NCBI GenBank assembly: GCA_027064745.1
Contig: JAMOPD010000152.1
Span: 1 to 14,356, forward strand
Origin: Thermococcaceae archaeon
GTDB lineage: Archaea > Methanobacteriota_B > Thermococci > Thermococcales > Thermococcaceae
Direction of reading: 5' to 3'
DNA length: 14,356 bases
Shown here: in pieces, positions 1-8,309 of the stretch
Layout: each line of letters starts with the position of its first letter
How positions within the stretch are numbered: the stretch's first letter is position 1
The notes under the pieces: generated by a model
The model's database searches: none
Told to the model about the DNA's origin: nothing
Seen by the model: only the letters and a program-made list of their open reading frames with translations
Made by a program: the position numbers and the translations under genes

Positions 1-1977
1 GACATTGACAAAATGATAGGAGAATTAGCCCTAAAGATACTGGAGAATATTGAAACCTCTCTCGAACAGCTTTCTACATTCCACAGGTTCTTGTTCCCTC
101 CGGAAATAAAAGCAGAATATGGACAATATGAAAAGGAAGTCGGCCAAATGCTCAGGGATTTAACAACATTTGACATTAGACCTTCTCAGATAAGTAACTT
201 GGATGAATTGAGACGTCTGGTCAGCACTGATATAACCAAAAAAGAACGTCAACTGCAATCCCTGGAGATAGAGACTGAAAACATTAAGAGAGAAATGAGT
301 GAGATCGAAGAACAGGTTGCTAAAACTATAGAGCTAACATCAAGGCAATTAAATGAATATTACGAGATTATAAAACTTGCTCCTTCACTTGAAGGCAAGC
401 TAAGAGAATCTTCAAGGAAGATAAATAACATGCTAGAAGATTTAAGAGTAAAGATAACCTCTGAACGGATAAATAAAAATCTTGAACCTGAAAGCTTGGC
501 AAGAAGTGTTAACGAGGAATTTGATCTCGCAATGACCAATATGAGGACAATAATAAACCAGTTATCTTCAATATTCCCCTCAGATCCTGACATACATTCT
601 CTTAAGAACTTCTTAGAGTACCTGAATCTAGTCAAAAACACAATGCTACACTACTATGGATACATGTATTATACTTACAGACAGGAACACAGAAGCTTCA
701 GTGAAAAGATAACAGGAAAAGATTACTCCACACAAATAAGTGATTATGAGAATGAATATGACAGTGACATAACCGGAAGAATAAGATTCAGAGACTTCTT
801 CAAATATGTTAACATTATCACTGATGAAGAAGGTGGAATTGAAAACGTGCAGATGAGCCGCATATACGATGTTATAAGTACAATCATAAAGCGCATATTT
901 GATAATATCCAGCTGGAGATATCAAATAACTTAGGTAACAAGCTCAACATAGAGATGGGAGAACTTAATCTTCAGGAGCTGGCAGAGGGAAGTCAGTCAA
1001 GCAGAGAGTTTATTACAAAAGTAAAGGACGTTGTATATGAAAAAACAATTGAAAAACGTGGGCTTTCAGAGAAACTCAAAGAAATTGAAGAAGAAAAGGC
1101 TAAACTTAATCAGGAGATGCTCATCCTAAGAGACTTCTATGATATACTGAGTAAAATGCTGGATATGGTTGCTGATCTTTCTGTCAGAATACAGAAGGAA
1201 TGGCATGATGAAATTGATAGATATCATAGAAGTATAAAGAAACTGAAGAAATACTTAGAAGAGAAAGCCTCCAAGAGACAGGAGAGAGGTACCTTCATCT
1301 ATAAAGTACAGCCATCTCCAGAGGCTCTTGGATTAATACTTGATGTATTTAATAGTAATCTCTCTTTAATACTACAAAACCCAAGTTTATCTCATTTAGC
1401 TCAGATTGAGTCAAGAAAAATCATGAATGCCTTTAAAGAGCTATTTTCAACTCTACTTTACCCAAACTATCTTGGACTACAGAGAGGAAGGGCTATCGTT
1501 GAAGATGAATGGACTCCAATTGAATGGAGTGTTCCTGGATCAATGGTCTATGTTAGCTCCCCCATAAATGAAACACCAGGAGAAATGAACCAGCAGATAA
1601 AAGAAGCTGTCATAGATATCCTGCGGAGAACTTTGCATCCTGGAAGAGAGCCGTACTATGTTCCACTTGCTGCAGGTTCTTCATGGGATATAGCAACAAC
1701 GATTTTTGTTCCAGGAGTATTCTTAGAAAACATCTACGGCTTATACCAGATAAACGGTAGCTTCTATGATGCATACTACTCACTCAAAACCTCAGGAGAA
1801 CGGAGAGAAATATTCCACCACATATACAAACTAGAAGATGGATGGTACATAGAAAGGGTACCCATGGATCCTGATGAGGCCATTAAATATGCTGCAGATG
1901 AGCTTGCCAATAAAGATGTAACAACTGAGATAGTCAAGAAATATTACATAAAGCACTCGATACTTCCAGAAGACTGA
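1..1977 (+). CDS. Large soluble coiled-coil protein, 5' end outside the window; first visible gene of the GTPase cluster
   Basis: The frame is open back to base 1 (codons for D-I-D-K precede the first ATG at 13), and that ATG has no GGTGA or GGAGG site before it, so the gene probably begins upstream; if not, it starts at 13. Counting from the ATG, about 654 residues are visible. Residues about 70-135 and 340-375 are rich in E, K, Q and L with heptad-like spacing and should form coiled coils. The stretch between them is helical with a Tyr-rich patch (about 215-225). The C-terminal 230 residues look globular, with several aromatic and Gly-Pro positions. No signal peptide, membrane helix or Walker motif is visible, so it is probably cytosolic. 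I do not recognise the family. The gene ends 16 bases before the GTPase gene and is probably co-transcribed with it. A tubulin-like N-terminal domain upstream is possible but unseen. Confidence 0.85.
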   Translation, partial: DIDKMIGELALKILENIETSLEQLSTFHRFLFPPEIKAEYGQYEKEVGQMLRDLTTFDIRPSQISNLDELRRLVSTDITKKERQLQSLEIETENIKREMSEIEEQVAKTIELTSRQLNEYYEIIKLAPSLEGKLRESSRKINNMLEDLRVKITSERINKNLEPESLARSVNEEFDLAMTNMRTIINQLSSIFPSDPDIHSLKNFLEYLNLVKNTMLHYYGYMYYTYRQEHRSFSEKITGKDYSTQISDYENEYDSDITGRIRFRDFFKYVNIITDEEGGIENVQMSRIYDVISTIIKRIFDNIQLEISNNLGNKLNIEMGELNLQELAEGSQSSREFITKVKDVVYEKTIEKRGLSEKLKEIEEEKAKLNQEMLILRDFYDILSKMLDMVADLSVRIQKEWHDEIDRYHRSIKKLKKYLEEKASKRQERGTFIYKVQPSPEALGLILDVFNSNLSLILQNPSLSHLAQIESRKIMNAFKELFSTLLYPNYLGLQRGRAIVEDEWTPIEWSVPGSMVYVSSPINETPGEMNQQIKEAVIDILRRTLHPGREPYYVPLAAGSSWDIATTIFVPGVFLENIYGLYQINGSFYDAYYSLKTSGERREIFHHIYKLEDGWYIERVPMDPDEAIKYAADELANKDVTTEIVKKYYIKHSILPED

Positions 1978-1993
1978 AGGGGTGAGCTAGGAC

Positions 1994-3766
1994 ATGAAAA
2001 TCAAAAGTATTGAGTCATTTGGTATTCTCTCTTTTTTTACCTACATGGCTTTTGGAGTTATTTTCTATTTTCTGATCAAGCTCCTATTGGGTGGTGCTGA
2101 ATATTCTCAAATGTTTCACAGCATCACTAATAGTACATTGTTCATAGTTGTTTCAGGGTTAACTCTAGGTCTTGTAACCATAACTGGACTCACCAGAGAG
2201 ACTTCTTATGCAAGAAAAGGTTTTGGATTTCTCCTTGGAATCCTGCTCCCAATAGTCTCTGGTAGTTTTTCAGAGATATACTTCCTAATCTCTCTTGGAA
2301 TCGGGCTTTTACTTGGCCTTATAATGATCTTCAGGCCTATTGGACAACTAAAACTCGCCAAAGGCTTTGGAGTGCTCCCGCTTCTTGTAATAATGCTGCC
2401 CTTTTTGTCCGAGCTTTTATGGATGGCAAAAAATGGTACTTTAACAGCTGAACTTGATAAGGCTCTGGTGTATGCTAAGATTGTTGTTGCAATCCTCATA
2501 GCAGACGTATTAATACACCGCACATTTGCACATGCCGCAAAAGTCGAAGAATCTATGGAAGAGTCTGTCATCTTTGTCGGACCCACAATGTCTGGAAAAA
2601 CTGTGCTTTCAATAGGCTTATTTTATGAAATAGTCCAGAAAGGTTTAGGTGGTCTTGAAGTCAGGGAGGATTCATTGGTTCTAGGAGATGAACCCATAGG
2701 GCTCGAAGATCTTTACATCTTCTTTAGAAACAACGGATTCGATGGCATTAAAGGTACACAGAGAGGATGGCTCTCAATCCAATATTTCAGCATTATTAGA
2801 CCGTTTATTGATAAATTTCTTTACGGTTTAAAGGATATTTCCATGGAGATAACAGACTATGCAGGTGAAGACATTAGGAAGATAGCTCGAATGATAGAAA
2901 AGAAAACTGAGTATAGAGAGCTAATAAAAACCCTGAGAGAAGCACTGAAAGATGAAACCTTCCTAAAAGAAGGTATAGTAGCTCCACCAAAGATAAAAGA
3001 CGAAGAAGGTCGGATAAAATATGCCAACAAAGTGATAGATTCGCTTATTAAAGATTTAGAGAACTATAACTTTGATTTCAGAGATTATTCTGATAGGATA
3101 AAATGGGAGAAAGTGCCGGCAGCAGCCAGAGCAGATTTGGCAACAGCATATACATTCGGAAAACTCATGAGAGCTGAAAGGTTGGTATTTATAATTGATG
3201 GTGCTAAGTTGCTCTATGAATTATATACAAGAAGCCCAGACATCATTGGAAATCTTGAATTCTTAAAGAAGAATAACCCTTACTATTACAAACAGATAAA
3301 CAGCATAATAAAATGGCACGAAGCTCGGAGAGAAACTAATGAAAAGTTGATAGAAGGAACACTGGAAGGAGATATAAAAGCATATACAAGAATAGCAACT
3401 GAATTCAAAAAACGAAAAGGTAGTGGAAACTTCATTTTCCTTGTTACAAAGGCAGATTTAATAGCAGCTCTTTTTGATCCCGAAAATGTTATTCATGCGA
3501 GAACAAGAGGATTGAAGAAGAGAATAGTCAAGATACTTAGGAAGAGCATACTCTTCAAGAACCTTATGAGAGAACTTAAAATTCAAGAGAAAGAATTGCA
3601 GGATAAACTGAAGATATCTATGATAGTATCTGCTACTGATTTAAAGAAAATCGACATGACTGCAGCATTCAGAGATGAAGTTCGGACAGCTGGACTTGAT
3701 GAACTTATAGAATGGATACGAAAACTACCACCCTCAAAAATTATCTCAGAGGTTGTTAAGCCATGA
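1994..3766 (+). CDS. Polytopic membrane protein with a C-terminal GTPase domain
   Basis: A 590-residue protein. Residues 10-175 hold about six hydrophobic segments (near 10-32, 48-66, 75-91, 95-113, 125-145, 157-174). A P-loop GTPase-like domain follows, facing the cytosol by inference: G1 GPTMSGKT at 196-203, a G3-like D-Y-A-G-E at 288-292, a hydrophobic strand ending in I-I-D at 400-402, G4 TKAD at 485-488 and a G5-like VSATD at 545-549. The DxAGE form of G3 and TKxD favour a GTPase over an AAA or ABC ATPase. About 105 mostly helical, charged residues separate G3 from the next strand, an unusually large switch II-side insertion. The start at 1994 has GGTGA eight bases upstream. It sits second in the cluster and its stop overlaps the next start (ATGA). 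It may be the membrane switch of the system; substrate and partners are unknown. It resembles the 'distinct GTPase' and double-GTPase-type families, but the exact family needs a profile search. Confidence 0.88.
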   Translation: MKIKSIESFGILSFFTYMAFGVIFYFLIKLLLGGAEYSQMFHSITNSTLFIVVSGLTLGLVTITGLTRETSYARKGFGFLLGILLPIVSGSFSEIYFLISLGIGLLLGLIMIFRPIGQLKLAKGFGVLPLLVIMLPFLSELLWMAKNGTLTAELDKALVYAKIVVAILIADVLIHRTFAHAAKVEESMEESVIFVGPTMSGKTVLSIGLFYEIVQKGLGGLEVREDSLVLGDEPIGLEDLYIFFRNNGFDGIKGTQRGWLSIQYFSIIRPFIDKFLYGLKDISMEITDYAGEDIRKIARMIEKKTEYRELIKTLREALKDETFLKEGIVAPPKIKDEEGRIKYANKVIDSLIKDLENYNFDFRDYSDRIKWEKVPAAARADLATAYTFGKLMRAERLVFIIDGAKLLYELYTRSPDIIGNLEFLKKNNPYYYKQINSIIKWHEARRETNEKLIEGTLEGDIKAYTRIATEFKKRKGSGNFIFLVTKADLIAALFDPENVIHARTRGLKKRIVKILRKSILFKNLMRELKIQEKELQDKLKISMIVSATDLKKIDMTAAFRDEVRTAGLDELIEWIRKLPPSKIISEVVKP

Positions 3767-4428
3767 GTGAATATGGATTTTACACTACGGAAGGCGTAGT
3801 ATTAGTGAAAACAGAAAACCATGAAACATGCAAAAGCCTTGTATCTTTAATAGATAAATATTCCTCATGGGTTACATTCGTCTCAGGTTTCAAAAATGGA
3901 ACAGTCAAAACCTATGTAGGGGCAAGATTTGATTATGTTAAATATTGGAGCAGCAGATACAGCAGAGGAATTCTTCTTGTTGATGTACCAAAAATAAAAA
4001 GTATGCCCAAGGCATTCATAGATGCTATCGAAAATCTAAGAAGTGAAGAAAGTTTAGACTTTACAACTGAAATTGATACATACCTACGGAAAGACTCCAA
4101 TACAGCCGAACTTAAGGACGATCTAGAAGAGATTAAAGATGTTACCCGAGAATACCTTGAGAGTATTGACAAGAGTGGTATCATTAGTACAAAGAGCATA
4201 AAACTTCCAAAGTTTAACAAAGTTACTTACCCCACAATCTTGTACAGATGGTTATTTCTGAGAGCAATAAGCACAGTCCTAGCGGAATACGAGGATGATA
4301 TTGGGGGAATACGACCTTTGAACAATATTCTAAAAGAGGATGAGATACTATACCCTCTAATCCATTATTCCAAATTCCATGCCAAACATCTTTCAGCTTT
4401 ATGGTTTTCAAATGACGCTCCTCTTTAG
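3763..4428 (+). CDS. Uncharacterised 221-residue cytosolic protein, translationally coupled to the GTPase
   Basis: I do not recognise this protein. Its ATG overlaps the stop of the GTPase gene (ATGA at 3763-3766), the usual sign of translational coupling, with a weak GAGG about nine bases upstream. Residues 1-95 read as alternating strands and helices, including a hydrophobic strand at about 69-74. Residues 100-140 form an acidic, probably helical linker. Residues 155-205 are helical with many aromatics. There is no signal peptide, clear membrane helix, Cys cluster or nucleotide-binding motif, so it is probably soluble. Immediate coupling to the GTPase makes a regulator, effector or adaptor of that protein the simplest guess, but this is inference from position only. 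It ends 12 bases before the next gene. Confidence 0.82.
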   Translation: MSEYGFYTTEGVVLVKTENHETCKSLVSLIDKYSSWVTFVSGFKNGTVKTYVGARFDYVKYWSSRYSRGILLVDVPKIKSMPKAFIDAIENLRSEESLDFTTEIDTYLRKDSNTAELKDDLEEIKDVTREYLESIDKSGIISTKSIKLPKFNKVTYPTILYRWLFLRAISTVLAEYEDDIGGIRPLNNILKEDEILYPLIHYSKFHAKHLSALWFSNDAPL

Positions 4429-4440
4429 GGGGGATGGTAA

Positions 4441-6186
4441 ATGGTAACTGTGGATATTAATTTATATGATACTGAAGGGCTTTCCCTGTTTAAAGAAGGA
4501 GAACCTATCCCTTGGTCTGAGATTGGAATGACATATGAAAATATTGACAAACTCGGTGTCTGGCTTTTGATGAATAAAACTAATCGACGAGTTACAATTG
4601 CCATGAGACTTAGGGCTTCCATTAGAGAGCGGGAAAATAGCAGAGCCATTATGACCATGAGAATTAATTATGCTCATGAAAATGAACTCGACAAGCTTGT
4701 TGAGAAATTCCCAGAGATAATAGAGAACTTTCTTAAAAAAGTGGAGGGAAAAGGAATAGCCTCATACAAAGAACCCATAGAAACATCTCCTAAGTGGGAT
4801 TATCTAGTTGAATATATCTCAAGAACTGCCAGAGTACTGAGATACTTCCGAGAAATGCCAAAAATAAAGCTACCACATTTGAATTATTCGGATCCTTCCA
4901 TCTCTGAGAGAGGAGAAATGTTTAAGTTTTTCCTACATCTCAGCAGAAGCATTGGTGGTGCTACATTTGTAGGGATATTTTCTAAAAATTGCCCCGCATC
5001 GCGGAATGCAGTGATGATATGTGGTGAGGGTAGGCCCATAGAAGAGCTAGAAGCAAAAATTGAAGCAGCTCGTTTAAAGAAAAAAAGGAAAACAAGAACT
5101 GTTGAGAAATCTGAGAAAAAAGGAGCAACAATAGTATATTCAGTTGGTGCTTTTATTCTTGGAGCATTGTTGATTCTTGGACTTGTTTATGCGGGGATAC
5201 TCGGAGGGGAGTCTGCAAAAACCGAGAAGAGTGTGATAACTCCTCCAAATGAAGAAAAACTTCAAGAACTACAAAAAGAGATCAATAATTTACAGAATTC
5301 TAAAAGTATAGAAGTTCTAGAAGATTACCTAAGATTTGCAAACAACAAGACAGCCAACATGAATACACTATTACAATTCATCCAAAAAGACATAGCTATA
5401 CATAAAGAGTATCAGACAGAGTTATCCAAATTAATTGAAGAAAACAAAACCTTAGCAAAAGAGCGCGATAAATTAGAGCGAGAGCTAAAGCAAGAGAGAG
5501 ATAAACTGAAAAATCTCCAAAACAGTATAGGTGAGTTTAACACTGAGAGCAAATATTTTGCACTGGTGATCGGCAAAAACAACATTACTCTAAAGCCAGA
5601 GGACATAAAGAAGCTTAGCAAGGGGGATGGAATAAAAGAATGGCTTATCATAATGAAAGGACAGTGTAAGATAGTTGCAAATCAAAGAGCTGGTATTTAC
5701 ATCACAGAATTAACAGACTTTAACAAAACCCTAGCCAATTATTCAGAGACTCTTGATAAAATATCCTGGTATCTAGAGCAAATGAACTCTACGAAAGCTA
5801 AATCATTCAAGCAATCAAGGGATAAACTTCTCGCTCAGCAGAAAGAGTTACAAACTATCGGTAATAACATTAAAAATTCATTAAAAACAATAAACTCATG
5901 TAAAGTTGCTTATAATATGGAAAAGAACTGGAGCAAAGAGGTATCGGAGATTAAAAATATAAAGAGTCTTTATTCTGAACCACTAAAACTTGTTCTAGAA
6001 GTAAAAGCAAAAGGAATAAACAGCACATTAATACAAGGACCAATCCTCGATTATGCACATAAGAGAGGATATTCCGATGAACAACTCCAGAACAAAATAA
6101 ATGAGCTCTTTGCTTCTGCCAACAATGACTTAGAGTTGTTCATGAAATTTGAAGAACTCCTTAAGTGGATAATGGAGGGAGGGTAA
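4441..6186 (+). CDS. Single-pass membrane protein with cytosolic N-domain and extracellular coiled coil
   Basis: A 581-residue protein of unrecognised family. Residues 1-205 lack hydrophobic helices and look like a folded alpha/beta domain. A strongly basic stretch (about 211-227, many K and R) is followed by one membrane helix at about 229-254. By the positive-inside rule the N-domain is cytosolic and residues 255-581 are outside. The outer part is almost wholly helical, with coiled coil at about 320-366 (E/K/L heptads). It carries eight N-x-S/T sequons (N302, N335, N381, N428, N433, N449, N496, N527) against two in the N-domain, which supports surface exposure and possible AglB-type glycosylation. 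A G-rich site (GGGGGG, 4429-4434) precedes the ATG. Its stop shares one base with the next start (TAATG at 6184-6188), so the secreted partner is probably made at the same time. Its design suits a transmembrane connector between the GTPase side and the outer protein. Confidence 0.88.
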   Translation: MVTVDINLYDTEGLSLFKEGEPIPWSEIGMTYENIDKLGVWLLMNKTNRRVTIAMRLRASIRERENSRAIMTMRINYAHENELDKLVEKFPEIIENFLKKVEGKGIASYKEPIETSPKWDYLVEYISRTARVLRYFREMPKIKLPHLNYSDPSISERGEMFKFFLHLSRSIGGATFVGIFSKNCPASRNAVMICGEGRPIEELEAKIEAARLKKKRKTRTVEKSEKKGATIVYSVGAFILGALLILGLVYAGILGGESAKTEKSVITPPNEEKLQELQKEINNLQNSKSIEVLEDYLRFANNKTANMNTLLQFIQKDIAIHKEYQTELSKLIEENKTLAKERDKLERELKQERDKLKNLQNSIGEFNTESKYFALVIGKNNITLKPEDIKKLSKGDGIKEWLIIMKGQCKIVANQRAGIYITELTDFNKTLANYSETLDKISWYLEQMNSTKAKSFKQSRDKLLAQQKELQTIGNNIKNSLKTINSCKVAYNMEKNWSKEVSEIKNIKSLYSEPLKLVLEVKAKGINSTLIQGPILDYAHKRGYSDEQLQNKINELFASANNDLELFMKFEELLKWIMEGG

Positions 6187-8264
6187 TGAGAAAATCCCTC
6201 TCCTTCTTTCTAATCTTCCTAGTGTTATTAGATTTCCTTGGAAATACATACATATCCGCTGGAGTGCTTTATACAAAAACAATATGGCTAAACAGAGGCG
6301 ACTCTGATGAATACTACTACTTCACCATAACTCTGGAAGATATTGATGTTTTGGGGAGTTCAGCTATGATAGGAGTTTCCGGAATCCAAGGAAGCCAAGA
6401 CATAGTTCTTCAACTTTCAGGGCAGAATAGCATAGATGTATTCGGAGATGAAAGTATAACAATCACACTTCTTGATTTAGGTTCCAGTTCAGCAAAGATT
6501 ACAATAGCAGTTGATGTTGAAGCTCTTGCAAATGTGGCATATAACCTCCTAAAAAATAAAATTCAAGAAGCTGAGGATGCAGGATTACTACCTCAGAGCA
6601 AGATAGACACTTACAAAAATTCTCTGGATTCTGCATCAAGTTATATAAAAATAGGGGACTATATAAGTGCTATAGATCTCTGCAAAACTACAATAACCTC
6701 TATAGATGAAGATACAAAACTCGCTAAAGATGCAAAAAAGGCAATAGACAATGCAACACTTATTATAAATAACCCAAAACTTGTGGATAAAGACTGTAAC
6801 AGCTGTCCTGAATCAATCGTGTCAACAGCCAACACAAAGCTCAAGCAAGCTAAAAATGCCTTTGATTCTGGAGATTTTATATCTGCCAAGGATCTAGCAG
6901 TAGAAGCCGCCACATTAATTGAAGAGTGTTGTAAATCATGTAAGATCTATCCTGACAAAGAGAAGAGTGTAGAAAATTTCTTAAAAAGCCAATCAAGTGA
7001 AATACCCTTAGATCCAGCATGGACTAAAATAAATGATGCTAAAAGGGAATACGAAAATGGGGACTGTATCAAAGCTATCCACTATTTAGATACTGCGAAG
7101 TCTCTTGCTGAGGATATAATAAAAGGCTGGAATAATGCCAAAAATTGTAGGAGCACACTTCTATCAATGATATCTGAGGCAACATCTAAATATGTGATAA
7201 GCTACGGTACCGGTACAAAGATTCAAATAGCCCTCGCAGATATTGAAGATCGGATATACCCAGAGATTACAGAATATATGAGAAAAGGCTATTTCTCAAC
7301 AGCTGTGACAAACTGTAATGCATTAAAAACTGAAGTGGAAGATCGGATAAAGGCATTTGAACAAACATGGGAGCAGATGAACAAATCATACAGTGTTCTA
7401 ACAACTTTACAATCCAAAGGATATAAGATTGATAGTGCTTGGGAGGCATACAACAAGGCAATTAAATTTTTCCAAGAAGGAAGTTATACCAAAGCATCTG
7501 TGGAATTCGAAAAAGCCAAGAATATAGCCGAACAAATTGAATCATATGCATCTGAAGCCCAGAGGATAAAAAACAAAACAGAAAGCTGTCTTCTAAACCT
7601 CAAAACTAATGGTATTAATGTGGATATCATATTCAAGGAAGACATTAACAAAGCTGAGAAGTTGTATTCCTCAGGTGATTATACTGAAGCAGAGAAGCAG
7701 TGGACTGTCATACTTAAAAAGTGCCAAGACCCAGATATTGCAAATGCTATAAAACAGCGAAAAACGACATACACGAGATACTCACAGATAAAAGCCGAAA
7801 AAATAGTTATTCCATCCAGCATATCCAAACAGCTCCAAGAAGCGGATGAATATTTTGCAAGTGGGAAATTCAAAGAAGCAAGTGCCCAATATGCGAAGGT
7901 AACTGAACAACTAAATAACTTAGAGAGAACCGCTAAAGATGCTATGAATGAAATTAAACAAAGTGAAGAATTTCTAAATTCCGACGTTCCCCAATATGAG
8001 AAGATTTCAAAACTACTTGGTATACCCCAACTAAAGCTACGTGCAAAAATCCTGAAAGAATCGATTGAAAACGCTAGTAAGGCATATGCCTCAGGGGACT
8101 ATTCAAAAGCTGCAAAATATGTATCAAAAATAGAAGAGATAAGGAATGATATGGACGGAGATGGGATTCCAGACAATGTTGACATTTTGCCACAGCTTCC
8201 AAACTATTATCTACTCGGGGGAATAGTAGTGCTACTGCTTTTCCTGATAAATATCTTTAAATGA
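6186..8264 (+). CDS. Secreted, membrane-anchored surface protein with eight helical G-D-Y repeats and a Ca-binding-type motif
   Basis: An in-frame ATG at 6165 exists, but ATG 6186 is chosen because GGAGGGAGGG lies just before it and the product then starts with a classic signal peptide (basic MRK, then a hydrophobic core to about residue 19). That gives 692 residues. Residues 27-115 are Ser/Thr/Gly-rich and look like a beta domain. From about 120 to 650 the chain is helical, with a turn motif G-[D/x]-[Y/F]-x-x-A recurring eight times (glycines at 157, 229, 292, 368, 432, 497, 560, 637), a spacing of about 63-77 residues, TPR-like in character. Residues 655-669 hold D-x-D-G-D-G-I-P-D, a thrombospondin type 3-like calcium motif, just before a terminal membrane helix (about 673-691). 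Paired cysteines (204/207, 248/249/252) could form disulfides outside the cell. It ends the cluster and is probably its outer-face component. Family unrecognised. Confidence 0.88.
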   Translation: MRKSLSFFLIFLVLLDFLGNTYISAGVLYTKTIWLNRGDSDEYYYFTITLEDIDVLGSSAMIGVSGIQGSQDIVLQLSGQNSIDVFGDESITITLLDLGSSSAKITIAVDVEALANVAYNLLKNKIQEAEDAGLLPQSKIDTYKNSLDSASSYIKIGDYISAIDLCKTTITSIDEDTKLAKDAKKAIDNATLIINNPKLVDKDCNSCPESIVSTANTKLKQAKNAFDSGDFISAKDLAVEAATLIEECCKSCKIYPDKEKSVENFLKSQSSEIPLDPAWTKINDAKREYENGDCIKAIHYLDTAKSLAEDIIKGWNNAKNCRSTLLSMISEATSKYVISYGTGTKIQIALADIEDRIYPEITEYMRKGYFSTAVTNCNALKTEVEDRIKAFEQTWEQMNKSYSVLTTLQSKGYKIDSAWEAYNKAIKFFQEGSYTKASVEFEKAKNIAEQIESYASEAQRIKNKTESCLLNLKTNGINVDIIFKEDINKAEKLYSSGDYTEAEKQWTVILKKCQDPDIANAIKQRKTTYTRYSQIKAEKIVIPSSISKQLQEADEYFASGKFKEASAQYAKVTEQLNNLERTAKDAMNEIKQSEEFLNSDVPQYEKISKLLGIPQLKLRAKILKESIENASKAYASGDYSKAAKYVSKIEEIRNDMDGDGIPDNVDILPQLPNYYLLGGIVVLLLFLINIFK

Positions 8265-8266
8265 AT

Positions 8267-8309
8267 CTTTTAGCTTTTAATTTCCATTTTATTTTTAATT
8301 TCAGTTTTT
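8267..8309 (+). terminator. T-rich transcription terminator after the five-gene cluster
   Basis: Directly after the stop at 8264 come repeated T runs (near 8268-8271, 8275-8278, 8287-8290, 8292-8296 and 8305-8309). Archaeal RNA polymerase ends transcription at oligo-T on the non-template strand, and Thermococcales ends often carry several such runs. This marks the right end of the cluster transcript. Confidence 0.6.

Noticed and set aside
1994..3766. ABC transporter or AAA ATPase reading of the P-loop membrane protein
   Set aside because: There is no LSGGQ signature or AAA-type Walker B/sensor pattern; the DxAGE and TKAD motifs fit a GTPase better.
6165..6185. Upstream ATG for the surface repeat protein
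   Set aside because: It would place seven polar residues before the signal peptide and overlap the previous gene; GGAGGGAGGG points to ATG 6186.
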